From assembly GCA_902491135.1 (NCBI GenBank), contig CABUGR010000005.1, positions 1 to 13,457 on the forward strand: a stretch of 13,457 nucleotides of DNA, given 5' to 3'. Made by a program: the position numbers and the translations under genes. Numbering within the stretch: the stretch's first letter is position 1; each line of letters opens with the position of its first letter. The stretch comes from an uncultured Collinsella sp. GTDB taxonomy: Bacteria > Actinomycetota > Coriobacteriia > Coriobacteriales > Coriobacteriaceae. The notes beneath the pieces are model-generated. The model made no database searches. It saw only the letters and a list, made by a program, of their open reading frames with translations, and was not told the origin of the DNA. Shown one piece after another: positions 1 through 8,051 of the stretch.

Positions 1-710
1 GCGGCCAGCGCCAGCGTGTCGCTATCGGCCGCGCCATCGTGCGTGACCCCAAGGTCTTCCTGATGGACGAGCCGCTGTCCAACCTGGACGCCAAGCTTCG
101 TAACCAGATGCGTGCCGAGCTCATTAAGCTGCGCCACGAGATCAAGGGCACGTTCATTTATGTTACTCACGACCAGACCGAGGCTATGACCCTCGGTGAC
201 CGTATCGTGGTCATGAAGGACGGCGTCGTCCAGCAGATCGCCACCCCGCAGGAGGTCTTCAATCATCCCGCGAACATCTTCGTTGCCGGCTTTATCGGCG
301 TGCCGCAGATGAACTTCTTCGATGCCCAGCTGGTGCGCTCGGGCAACGGCTTTACCGTCAAAACCGAGGATATGAACGTGGCGCTCGCTCCCGAGACCTG
401 CGCTCAGCTTGCTCTCAACTGGGACGGCGGCGACGTGAAGGAGATCACGGCCGGCGTGCGCCCCGAGCAGATTCTGCTTGCCGACAAGGACGAGGAGGGC
501 GCGCTCCAGGGTACCGTCGAGGTGACCGAGCTCATGGGTTCGACCGAGCATGTCCACGTGACCGCTCCCGATGGCCAGTTCGTCCTGATCATTCCCGTTG
601 TCGACCTCGAGGCCAAGGGCGCGCTCAAGGCGGGCGACCCCATCTGGTTCAAGTTCGAGAAGAACGCGACCCATCTCTTCGATAAGGTCTCTGGCAAGAA
701 CCTTATCTAG
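1..710 (+). CDS. Sugar ABC transporter ATP-binding protein, MalK/MsmK/UgpC type (5' partial)
   Basis: This is the C-terminal part of the cytoplasmic ATPase subunit of a carbohydrate importer; it hydrolyses ATP to drive uptake through a membrane permease pair not in this window. The reading frame is open from base 3, so the gene starts upstream. The first residues (GQRQRVAIGRAIVRDP) are the end of the ABC signature motif. Walker B plus D-loop (FLMDEPLSNLDA) and the switch histidine (VTHDQTEAM) follow. After the nucleotide-binding domain comes about 140 residues of the TOBE-type regulatory domain found in MalK, MsmK and UgpC, with the typical GVRPEQ motif. Walker A is off the left edge. It ends in TAG and is followed by a strong terminator, so it is probably the last gene of its unit. 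In Gram-positive bacteria one such ATPase often serves several sugar importers. The nearby maltodextrin genes make an alpha-glucan substrate reasonable but unproven. Confidence 0.93.
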   Translation, partial: GQRQRVAIGRAIVRDPKVFLMDEPLSNLDAKLRNQMRAELIKLRHEIKGTFIYVTHDQTEAMTLGDRIVVMKDGVVQQIATPQEVFNHPANIFVAGFIGVPQMNFFDAQLVRSGNGFTVKTEDMNVALAPETCAQLALNWDGGDVKEITAGVRPEQILLADKDEEGALQGTVEVTELMGSTEHVHVTAPDGQFVLIIPVVDLEAKGALKAGDPIWFKFEKNATHLFDKVSGKNLI

Positions 711-778
711 GCCTGGTGCATCCGGGCCCTCCCTTTGGGCGACTGCGGTATTGCCATCCTTTTGCCGCGGTCACATAT

Positions 779-823
779 AAGGCTCCCCTCCCGTCTACTG
801 GGCGAGAGGGGAGCCTTTCTTTG
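779..823 (+). terminator. Intrinsic terminator after the ABC ATPase gene
   Basis: A perfect 12-bp stem is seen (AAGGCTCCCCTC at 779-790 with its complement at 806-817) with a 15-base loop, followed by a T-rich tail (TCTTTG). It lies about 70 bases after the ATPase stop codon and reads correctly for the + strand. Confidence 0.9.
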
Positions 824-850
824 TGTTGGGGTTGTCTGACCGGTCGTTTG

Positions 851-905
851 TCTCGATCTGTAACAGGTAGGGCCGATTTCGGACGTTAGATGTTACAGAT
901 CGAGA
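851..905. repeat. 55-bp inverted-repeat unit, copy 1
   Basis: Left arm at 851-865 and right arm at 891-905 are perfect reverse complements; the symmetry extends one more base on each side (G850, C906). The 25-base loop contains CCG-ATTT-CGG, which could form a small inner hairpin. Confidence 0.9.
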
Positions 906-930
906 CGGTTCCGCTGAGCTAACCATTTCA

Positions 931-985
931 TCTAAATCTGTAACACCAAAGGTGAATTTCAGCTGCTAGATGTTGCAGATTGAGA
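931..985. repeat. 55-bp inverted-repeat unit, copy 2 (diverged)
   Basis: Arms at 931-945 (TCTAAATCTGTAACA) and 971-985 (TGTTGCAGATTGAGA) pair at 13 of 15 positions. Relative to copy 1, arm position 5 has changed on both sides (G-C to A-T), which keeps the pairing. The loop length of 25 is kept, with TGA-ATT-TCA in its centre. Confidence 0.85.
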
Positions 986-1011
986 TAAACCCAAGGGAAG
1001 GGGCCGGTATG

Positions 1012-1066
1012 TCTCAATCTGTAACAGCTGGGGCCGTTTTTACCGAGTAGCTGTTACAGATCGAGA
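1012..1066. repeat. 55-bp inverted-repeat unit, copy 3
   Basis: Arms at 1012-1026 (TCTCAATCTGTAACA) and 1052-1066 (TGTTACAGATCGAGA) pair at 14 of 15 positions, and pairing continues one base inward (G1027 with C1051). Counting 15-bp arms the loop is again 25 bases. Confidence 0.87.
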
Positions 1067-1104
1067 TTCTTCGGTCGAGTCGGGTCACAGGGTAGCGTGC
1101 GGGC

Positions 1105-1140
1105 ACAAAAAGCGGAGCCGCGTTGCCACGACTCCGCTTT
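1105..1140 (-). terminator. Intrinsic terminator after glgP
   Basis: AAAGCGGAG at 1109-1117 pairs with CTCCGCTTT at 1132-1140. Read on the - strand the hairpin is followed by TTTTTGTG, a normal terminator tail. It lies about 27 bases past the glgP stop codon. Confidence 0.88.
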
Positions 1141-1166
1141 CAAGAGGATGGGTAAAGGAAACGAAA

Positions 1167-3434
<2,268 letters not shown>

Positions 3435-3480
3435 GTTTTCTCCTGTGATGGGTTGTTTCATGTCTGCAATTCATAAGAAG

Positions 3481-3514
3481 CCCGCGCGAGGGGATTGGGG
3501 TGGCCTCGCGCGGG
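3481..3514 (-). terminator. Intercistronic hairpin between malQ and glgP
   Basis: A perfect 11-bp GC-rich stem (CCCGCGCGAGG at 3481-3491, complement at 3504-3514) has a 12-base loop. On the - strand it lies about 50 bases after the malQ stop and is followed by CTTCTTATG, only moderately T-rich. It could be a terminator, a partial attenuator or an mRNA end stabiliser; which one is not clear. Confidence 0.6.
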
Positions 3515-3562
3515 AAAAGCAAGCGCGTCCGCACGGTGGGGAGGGGTTGGGCGCGGTAGCTC

Positions 3563-5068
3563 CTATTGAGGAAGCTCGATTTCGGCTTCCGATGGGATGC
3601 GGAAGTAGGTCTCGGTCCAGTCGGTGAGTTTGTGCTCGAGCTCGCGGGTGATGGCGCCGCCGAGCATGCGCCAGGTCCAGTTGCCGCCCTGGGTGGCAGG
3701 GGGGTTGATGCGCGCCTCGTTGCCCAAGTTGAGCAAATCCTGCATGGTGTAGATGCACGTGTCGCTCACGCTGGCGGCGATGGTGCGATTGAGTGCATCT
3801 GCCATGGGTTCGCCGGCCTGCTGATGGGTGTACAGGGCTGCCTGCTCGCGCTGACGCGGGGTGGCCGTTCCCTCAAACCAACCGCGCGCCGTCTCGTTGT
3901 CGTGGGTGCCCACATAGGCGACGGTGTTGGCGATGTAGTTATGCGGCAGGTAGTACGAGTTGGTGCCCTCAAAGGCAAACTGCAGGATCTTCATGCCGGG
4001 GAAGCCCGAGTTGTCGCGCATGTCGATGACGTCGGGGGTGAGGAAGCCCAAGTCCTCGGCGATGATGGGCAGCGTGCCGAGCTTTTCCTCGAGCGTCTTG
4101 AAGAATTTGAGGCCGGGACCCTGCGTCCACGAACCGTAGGACGAATCGGGCGAGGAGAACGGCACCTCCCAATAGGCCTCGAAGCCGCGGAAGTGATCCA
4201 GACGGATGACGTCGTACATGTCGAGGGCGGCGCGAATGCGGCTCTCCCACCAGGAGAAGCCGTCGGATTCCATGGCGTCCCAGTCGTAGATGGGGTTGCC
4301 CCAGTACTGGCCGGTGGCCGAGAACTGGTCGGGCGGCGTGCCGGCGACGCTCACGGGATTGCCGGCGGCGTCGATCTTAAAGAGCTCGGGCGTCGCCCAC
4401 ATCTCGACGGAGTCACGCGAGACATAGATGGGCAGGTCGCCGATGATGAGAATGTCGCGCTCGTTGGCATAGGCCTTGAGGCGGCTCCACTGGCGATCGA
4501 AGAAGTACTGCGTCATCTGGTGGTAGAGCATACGCGCCGGATGGTCGGCGCAGACCTTGGCGGAAGCCTCGCCGCGGGTGCGGAGCTCCGCGGGCCACTC
4601 CCAAAACGCCTTGAGACCGCACTCCTCTTTGACGGTCATGAACTCACAGTAGGGGATGAGCCAGTCCTCGTTGGCCTGGATAAAGTCATCGAAATCGGCC
4701 GGCTTGTCGGCGGCAAAGCGCTCAGCGGCTCGGTCGAGAATCTGACGGCGGCCGCCAAAGATAGCACCGTAGTCGACGTTACTGGGGTCAGAACCCAGGT
4801 ACACGCCATCGATATCGCGCTGTTCAAGATACCCTGCCTCGATAAGCTCGGCAAAGTCGATAAAGTTGGGGTTGCCTGCGCGGGCCGAGAACGACTGATA
4901 GGGCGAATCGCCATAGCTGGTCGTCGTAAGGGGCAGAATCTGCCAGTAATGTTGTTTGCACGAGGCGAGAAAATCGACGAAGTCGTAGGCATTCCAGCCA
5001 AAGCCGCCGATTCCGTATGGTCCGGGCAGAGATGAGACGGGCATGAGGACGCCGCTTGCACGCTCCAT
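3563..5068 (-). CDS. malQ: 4-alpha-glucanotransferase (amylomaltase)
   Basis: GH77 disproportionating enzyme: it transfers maltosyl and longer glucan units between maltodextrins and releases glucose, giving longer chains for GlgP. It is cytoplasmic. With the ATG at 5068 it has 501 residues, the usual length. The N-terminus (ERASGVLMPVSSLPGPYGIG) is typical. The catalytic residues are present: nucleophile Asp in IRLDHFRGFEAYW (about D291), acid/base Glu in IAEDLGFLTPDV (about E338) and the third Asp in YVGTHDNETARGW (about D390). GTPPDQFSATGQ is also conserved. An in-frame TTG at 5083 would add five residues. The ATG is preferred because GGTGAG lies seven bases upstream and family N-termini begin near here, though AAGAAGG before the TTG keeps the start uncertain. 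A promoter with a dyad lies upstream, so it probably heads the malQ-glgP unit. Confidence 0.95.
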   Translation of the reverse strand: MERASGVLMPVSSLPGPYGIGGFGWNAYDFVDFLASCKQHYWQILPLTTTSYGDSPYQSFSARAGNPNFIDFAELIEAGYLEQRDIDGVYLGSDPSNVDYGAIFGGRRQILDRAAERFAADKPADFDDFIQANEDWLIPYCEFMTVKEECGLKAFWEWPAELRTRGEASAKVCADHPARMLYHQMTQYFFDRQWSRLKAYANERDILIIGDLPIYVSRDSVEMWATPELFKIDAAGNPVSVAGTPPDQFSATGQYWGNPIYDWDAMESDGFSWWESRIRAALDMYDVIRLDHFRGFEAYWEVPFSSPDSSYGSWTQGPGLKFFKTLEEKLGTLPIIAEDLGFLTPDVIDMRDNSGFPGMKILQFAFEGTNSYYLPHNYIANTVAYVGTHDNETARGWFEGTATPRQREQAALYTHQQAGEPMADALNRTIAASVSDTCIYTMQDLLNLGNEARINPPATQGGNWTWRMLGGAITRELEHKLTDWTETYFRIPSEAEIELPQ

Positions 5069-5153
5069 GGATGCACTCACCAACCTTCTTGTTGTGGGGT
5101 CGGCCTGCCGATGGGTGTGCAGTCCGCCTCCGATGTTCTGATTCGATACGCCT

Positions 5154-5183
5154 ATTGTAAAACATGTTGTTTAAACATGTACA
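5154..5183 (-). promoter_or_regulatory. Predicted malQ promoter with overlapping dyad (possible operator)
   Basis: Read on the - strand, TACAAT (5154-5159) is a good -10 box, with TGTACA (5178-5183) 18 bases upstream as a weak -35 (4 of 6 matches). The spacer is almost filled by an inverted repeat, ACATGTT (5162-5168) and AACATGT (5174-5180), with GTTTAAAC in its middle. That is where a repressor site would sit. The symmetry lacks the central CG typical of LacI-family operators, so the LacI-type regulator in this window is not an obvious match. Confidence 0.5.
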
Positions 5184-5232
5184 GGCAAGATAAAAAAGTT
5201 GGTCGATTTTCGGCGAATGGTTACATGCCATG

Positions 5233-5266
5233 AAAAAGCCCCGACCTCACAACGTGAGATCGGGGC
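5233..5266 (-). terminator. Intrinsic terminator after galE
   Basis: GCCCCGACCTCAC (5238-5250) pairs with GTGAGATCGGGGC (5254-5266) with one mismatch and a 3-base loop. On the - strand it is followed directly by TTTTT. It lies about 22 bases after the galE stop and separates galE from the malQ promoter. Confidence 0.93.
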
Positions 5267-5288
5267 AAGAGCGGTGTGTGGGTTTTTG

Positions 5289-6350
5289 CTACTCGGCGTC
5301 GGCGAAGCCGTTGGGGTTGTGGCTCTGCCAGTTCCAGCTATCGCGGCACATGTCCGCGATGTCGTACTGGGCCTTCCAGTCCATCATGCGCTCGGCCTTG
5401 GAGGCATCGCACCAGTTGGCAGCGATGTCGCCGGCGCGGCGCTCGCGGATCACGTAGGGCAGCTCCTTGCCACAAGCCTTGGAGAAGGCGGCGACGACCT
5501 CGAGTACCGAGGTGCCGGTGCCGGTGCCCAGGTTAAAGATCTCGACGCCGGTCTTGCCGTTCATCCAGTTGAGGGCGGCCACGTGACCAGATGCCAGGTC
5601 GCACACGTGGATGTAGTCGCGAACACCGGTGCCGTCGGGGGTGGGGTAATCGTTGCCAAAGACCTGAACGGCCTCGAGCTTACCGACGGCGACCTGGGCG
5701 ACGTAAGGCACCAGGTTGTTGGGGATACCCTTGGGATCCTCGCCGATCAGGCCCGACGGATGGGCGCCGATGGGATTGAAATAACGGAGTAGCACGACGT
5801 CCCACTCGGGGTCGGCGGTGTGGACGTCCATAAGGATCTGCTCGATCATCCACTTGGTCCAACCATAGGGGTTGGTCGCGGGCTTCTTAGGATCCTCCTC
5901 GGTGACGGGCGGGTTGTCCGGGTCGCCGTAGACGGTCGAGGAGCTCGAGAAGATGATGGACTTGCAGCCATGGTTGCGCATGACGTCGATGAGCACCAGG
6001 GTGTTCTCGATGTTGTTGTGGTAGTACTCGACGGGCTTGCTCACCGACTCGCCGACGGCCTTAAAGCCGGCAAAGTGGATGACGCGGTCGATCTGATGGG
6101 TATCGAAGATCTTGTTCATCGCATCGCGGTCGAGCACGTTGGCCTCGTAGAAGGTGAGGTTCTTGGCGGCCTCGTCGCCCACGATGGTCTTGACGCGGTC
6201 GACGGCGACGGCGCTGGAGTTGGAGAGATCATCGACGATGACGACCTGGTAGCCACCCTCGAGCAGCTGAACGACGGTGTGCGAGCCGATAAAGCCGGCG
6301 CCACCGGTAACGAGGACACAGGTGTCTTTGGGGTCGAGTGCTTTGGACAT
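5289..6350 (-). CDS. galE: UDP-glucose 4-epimerase
   Basis: Extended short-chain dehydrogenase/reductase that interconverts UDP-galactose and UDP-glucose with bound NAD, in the Leloir pathway and in supply of UDP-galactose for glycans. It has 353 residues, a normal length. The N-terminal Rossmann fold carries TGGAGFIGSH (about residues 15-24). The SSSSTVYG segment (135-142) supplies the catalytic Ser/Thr, and NPYGWTKWM holds the Tyr-xxx-Lys pair (Y162, K166). FNPIGAHPSG and the C-terminal DYIHVCDLASGHVAAL are also characteristic of GalE. The Trp after YG is less usual than the common YGxSK form, but the catalytic residues are intact. The ATG at 6350 is supported by GGAG eight bases upstream. 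It is a single gene with its own terminator and a likely -10 upstream. No other Leloir gene is in the window. Confidence 0.96.
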   Translation of the reverse strand: MSKALDPKDTCVLVTGGAGFIGSHTVVQLLEGGYQVVIVDDLSNSSAVAVDRVKTIVGDEAAKNLTFYEANVLDRDAMNKIFDTHQIDRVIHFAGFKAVGESVSKPVEYYHNNIENTLVLIDVMRNHGCKSIIFSSSSTVYGDPDNPPVTEEDPKKPATNPYGWTKWMIEQILMDVHTADPEWDVVLLRYFNPIGAHPSGLIGEDPKGIPNNLVPYVAQVAVGKLEAVQVFGNDYPTPDGTGVRDYIHVCDLASGHVAALNWMNGKTGVEIFNLGTGTGTSVLEVVAAFSKACGKELPYVIRERRAGDIAANWCDASKAERMMDWKAQYDIADMCRDSWNWQSHNPNGFADAE

Positions 6351-6387
6351 GTAGTCTCCTATCGAATCAGGAACACTTCTTCAGGGG

Positions 6388-6393
6388 AGTATA
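6388..6393 (-). promoter_or_regulatory. Possible galE -10 box
   Basis: On the - strand this reads TATACT, 5 of 6 to consensus, 38 bases before the galE start codon. No good -35 box is seen at 16-18 bases, so the call rests on the -10 alone. Confidence 0.35.
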
Positions 6394-6544
6394 GCGCAGG
6401 CAGGGACGCCCAAATCGTGCGCTGTAGGAAAAGCAGAGGATTGTGCTAACGTACTCATAGAAGAGCTTGCGTACGCATAACCTGATCTTTGGCATTTGCT
6501 TACGAGCCGCTGACCTTGCAGTTTCCTGCCGTTCGTGGAAATCG

Positions 6545-6619
6545 TTGGGACGCGCCATATGTACGCTAATATGTATGAGTTGAGCGACATATAAATAAGC
6601 ATGTAACGGAGTACATATG
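6545..6619 (+). promoter_or_regulatory. Promoter/leader of the cell-wall hydrolase gene with nested ACATAT dyads
   Basis: A possible promoter is TTGGGA (6545-6550), 16 bases, then TAATAT (6567-6572). A second -10-like TATAAA lies at 6590-6595 without a clear -35. A perfect 9-bp inverted repeat, CATATGTAC (6556-6564) and GTACATATG (6611-6619), has its right arm over the start codon. Nested inside is a second pair, ATATGT (6569-6574) and ACATAT (6587-6592). The ribosome binding site GGAG (6608-6611) touches the right outer arm. These could be repressor sites or, in a longer transcript, a fold that hides the start codon. Confidence 0.4.
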
Positions 6620-7822
6620 TCACCAAACAGCGATTCCATCCTTTCCCAGGAGCTCTCGCGCCGCACTGCCCTCAAGGCCCTGTTCGGCGCCGCTTCTGCG
6701 GCAGTTCTTTTTGGCCTGCCCGCTCGCGCCCATGCGGCGGAGGCTTCCAAAGAAACCACCGATAAACTGAATGCCGCCCAGGCCCAGCTCGACGAGGTTC
6801 AGGCCCAGCTCGACAGCATCGCAAATGAGTATGCGGCGCTGGCCAACAAGAATGCCCAGACCCTCAACGACATCGAGAATGTCCAGGGCAAGATTGACGA
6901 CACGCAGGCCCAGATCGATGAAAAGAAGGCCGAGCTCAAGAAGAAGCGCAACGACCTTTCCGATCGCGTGGCCGCCAGCTACAAGTCCGGCGGCACGAAC
7001 ATCCTGTCGCTGCTGCTGGCCTCTGGCTCGTTTGAGGAACTCGTCGCCAACGCGCATTACGTTGAGAAGATCAACAAGAGCGACCGCGACGCCATCGAGG
7101 ACATTCAGACCATCCAGGAAGAGCTCGATGCGCAAAAGACCGAGCTCGAGTCGCAGAAGGCCGACTTAGAGAAGCTCAAGGACCAGCAGACTGCCCAGAT
7201 GCAGGACATGCAGGCCAAGCAGCAAGAAGTCCAGACCGTGCTGAACGGTCTTTCCGACGACGTCAAGGAGCTCATGGCTCAGCGCGATTCCGAGATCCTC
7301 GCTGCTGCCCAGGCTGAGGAGGCCGCTAGGAAGGCTGCCGCTGCCGCGGCTGCCGCGAACAAGAACAATTCCTACTCGGGTGGTTCGAGCTCGGGTGGTG
7401 GATCGTACGCGCCCGGAACTCCGCAGCAGAATGCCGGCTCGGGCAAGCAGCAGGCTGTCGTCAACGCGTGCTACTCCACGCCTTCGCCGGGTCAGAACTG
7501 GTGCGCGGCGTGGGTCACCAATGTCTTCCGTAACGCCGGCGTTGGCTACTTTGGAGGCAATGCGTGCGACATGTTTAACGCCTGGTGCTATAGCTCCGAC
7601 CGCTCGGCGCTGCAGGTGGGCATGATCGTGGCCGACTCATCGCATAGCGGTACCGGCATGCCGGGTCTGATCTATGGCCACGTGGGCATCTATGTTGGCG
7701 GCGGCATCGTTATGAGCAACGAGGGTGCCATTACGTCTAAGTCGCTTGACTCGTTCATTGGGTTCTACGGCACTGGCTCTGGCGTGCGCTGGGGCTGGCT
7801 TGGCGGTATTGCGCTGTCGTAG
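6617..7822 (+). CDS. Tat-exported PcsB-like peptidoglycan hydrolase with C-terminal Cys/His peptidase module
   Basis: A 401-residue exported protein, probably cutting peptidoglycan peptides during growth or division. The N-terminus has a twin-arginine motif (SRRTALK, residues 14-20), a hydrophobic stretch and an ARAHA site, giving predicted cleavage after about A40. Residues 45-235 are Gln/Glu/Lys-rich coiled coil, interrupted near 120-150 by a segment (SYKSGGTNILSLLLASGSFE) like that of PcsB/RipA-type N-terminal regions. An Ala-rich and then Gly/Ser linker spans 236-265. The C-terminal module (about 275-401) has a candidate nucleophile Cys in NWCAAWV (C296) and a candidate His in YGHVGIYVGGG (H355), the order seen in NlpC/P60 and CHAP domains. 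Three more cysteines lie nearby (285, 317, 324). The exact subfamily cannot be settled by eye. Start: ATG with GGAG five bases upstream. It stands alone between galE and murB. Confidence 0.85.
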   Translation: MSPNSDSILSQELSRRTALKALFGAASAAVLFGLPARAHAAEASKETTDKLNAAQAQLDEVQAQLDSIANEYAALANKNAQTLNDIENVQGKIDDTQAQIDEKKAELKKKRNDLSDRVAASYKSGGTNILSLLLASGSFEELVANAHYVEKINKSDRDAIEDIQTIQEELDAQKTELESQKADLEKLKDQQTAQMQDMQAKQQEVQTVLNGLSDDVKELMAQRDSEILAAAQAEEAARKAAAAAAAANKNNSYSGGSSSGGGSYAPGTPQQNAGSGKQQAVVNACYSTPSPGQNWCAAWVTNVFRNAGVGYFGGNACDMFNAWCYSSDRSALQVGMIVADSSHSGTGMPGLIYGHVGIYVGGGIVMSNEGAITSKSLDSFIGFYGTGSGVRWGWLGGIALS

Positions 7823-7841
7823 CTGCGGTTTGAAGTAAGTT

Positions 7842-7972
7842 GGTCCGTGGCTGCCCGAAAGGCATTAGGTTGCCTGCTCGGACAGTCCTGCTCGCACGGA
7901 GAGCACATTAAGTGCTCTCCGGCTCGTGCGGAACTCGCGATCAACCTAATGCCTTTCGGGCAGCCACGGACC
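7842..7972. repeat. 131-base palindromic element with perfect 31-bp arms
   Basis: The left arm 7842-7872 (begins GGTCCGTGGCTGCCC) and right arm 7942-7972 (ends GGGCAGCCACGGACC) are exact reverse complements over 31 bp. The 69-base centre carries its own hairpin, GGAGAGCAC (7898-7906), five bases, GTGCTCTCC, flanked by CGCAC/GTGCG that can extend it past a bulge, plus a direct repeat of CCTGCTCG (7873 and 7887). It starts 19 bases after the hydrolase stop codon, before the real terminator, so a + strand transcript would include it. No T tail follows, so it is not a standard terminator. It contains no gene. Confidence 0.92.
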
Positions 7973-8024
7973 TCTCGGGTCCAATACGTCACACGCCGGA
8001 CTGGGTTATCTGAATAAATATGGC

Positions 8025-8051
8025 GAAGGCCCCTTTCGGGGCCTTCTTTTT
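8025..8051 (+). terminator. Intrinsic terminator between the hydrolase gene and murB
   Basis: GAAGGCCCC (8025-8033), loop TTTC, GGGGCCTTC (8038-8046), then TTTTT: a textbook + strand terminator. The hairpin begins right at the 3' end of murB on the other strand. It may also end the convergent murB transcript, although the - strand tail (GCCATATTTATT) is weaker. Confidence 0.92.

Larger units (their letters stand above)
831..1080. repeat. Array of three 55-bp inverted-repeat units in a gene-free gap
   Basis: The gap between the ABC ATPase (stop 710) and glgP (stop 1167) has no plausible gene. It holds three copies of one unit at 851-905, 931-985 and 1012-1066, separated by 25 and 26 bases. 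Each unit is a 15-bp left arm (TCTCGATCTGTAACA or close to it), a loop of exactly 25 bases, and the inverted arm. Arms of copy 1 match perfectly, extending to 16 bp; copy 2 has two mismatches and copy 3 one. The three loops differ but share GG at loop positions 6-7, TTT at 12-14 and TAG at 22-24, and all point the same way. The spacers are unrelated. The gap is bounded by a terminator on each side. Function unknown: a REP-like dispersed repeat, structured RNA or multi-site protein target are all possible. Confidence 0.9.

Noticed and set aside
831..1080. The repeat array as a CRISPR array
   Set aside because: The 25-26 base gaps between 55-bp repeats look superficially similar, but the repeats are long stem-loops that differ in the loop, there are only three, and no cas gene is present.
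3566..5035. Long + strand open frame (489 codons) opposite malQ
   Set aside because: MalQ has all its catalytic motifs on the - strand; the opposite frame has biased composition, no start signal and no motif.
5820..6449. Open frame on the + strand opposite galE and its upstream region
   Set aside because: Antisense to galE, with no motif and no ribosome binding site; a shadow of GC-rich codon bias.
7842..7972. The long palindrome as a retron or similar RNA with an encoded partner
   Set aside because: No reverse transcriptase or other partner gene is nearby; the neighbours are a wall hydrolase and murB.
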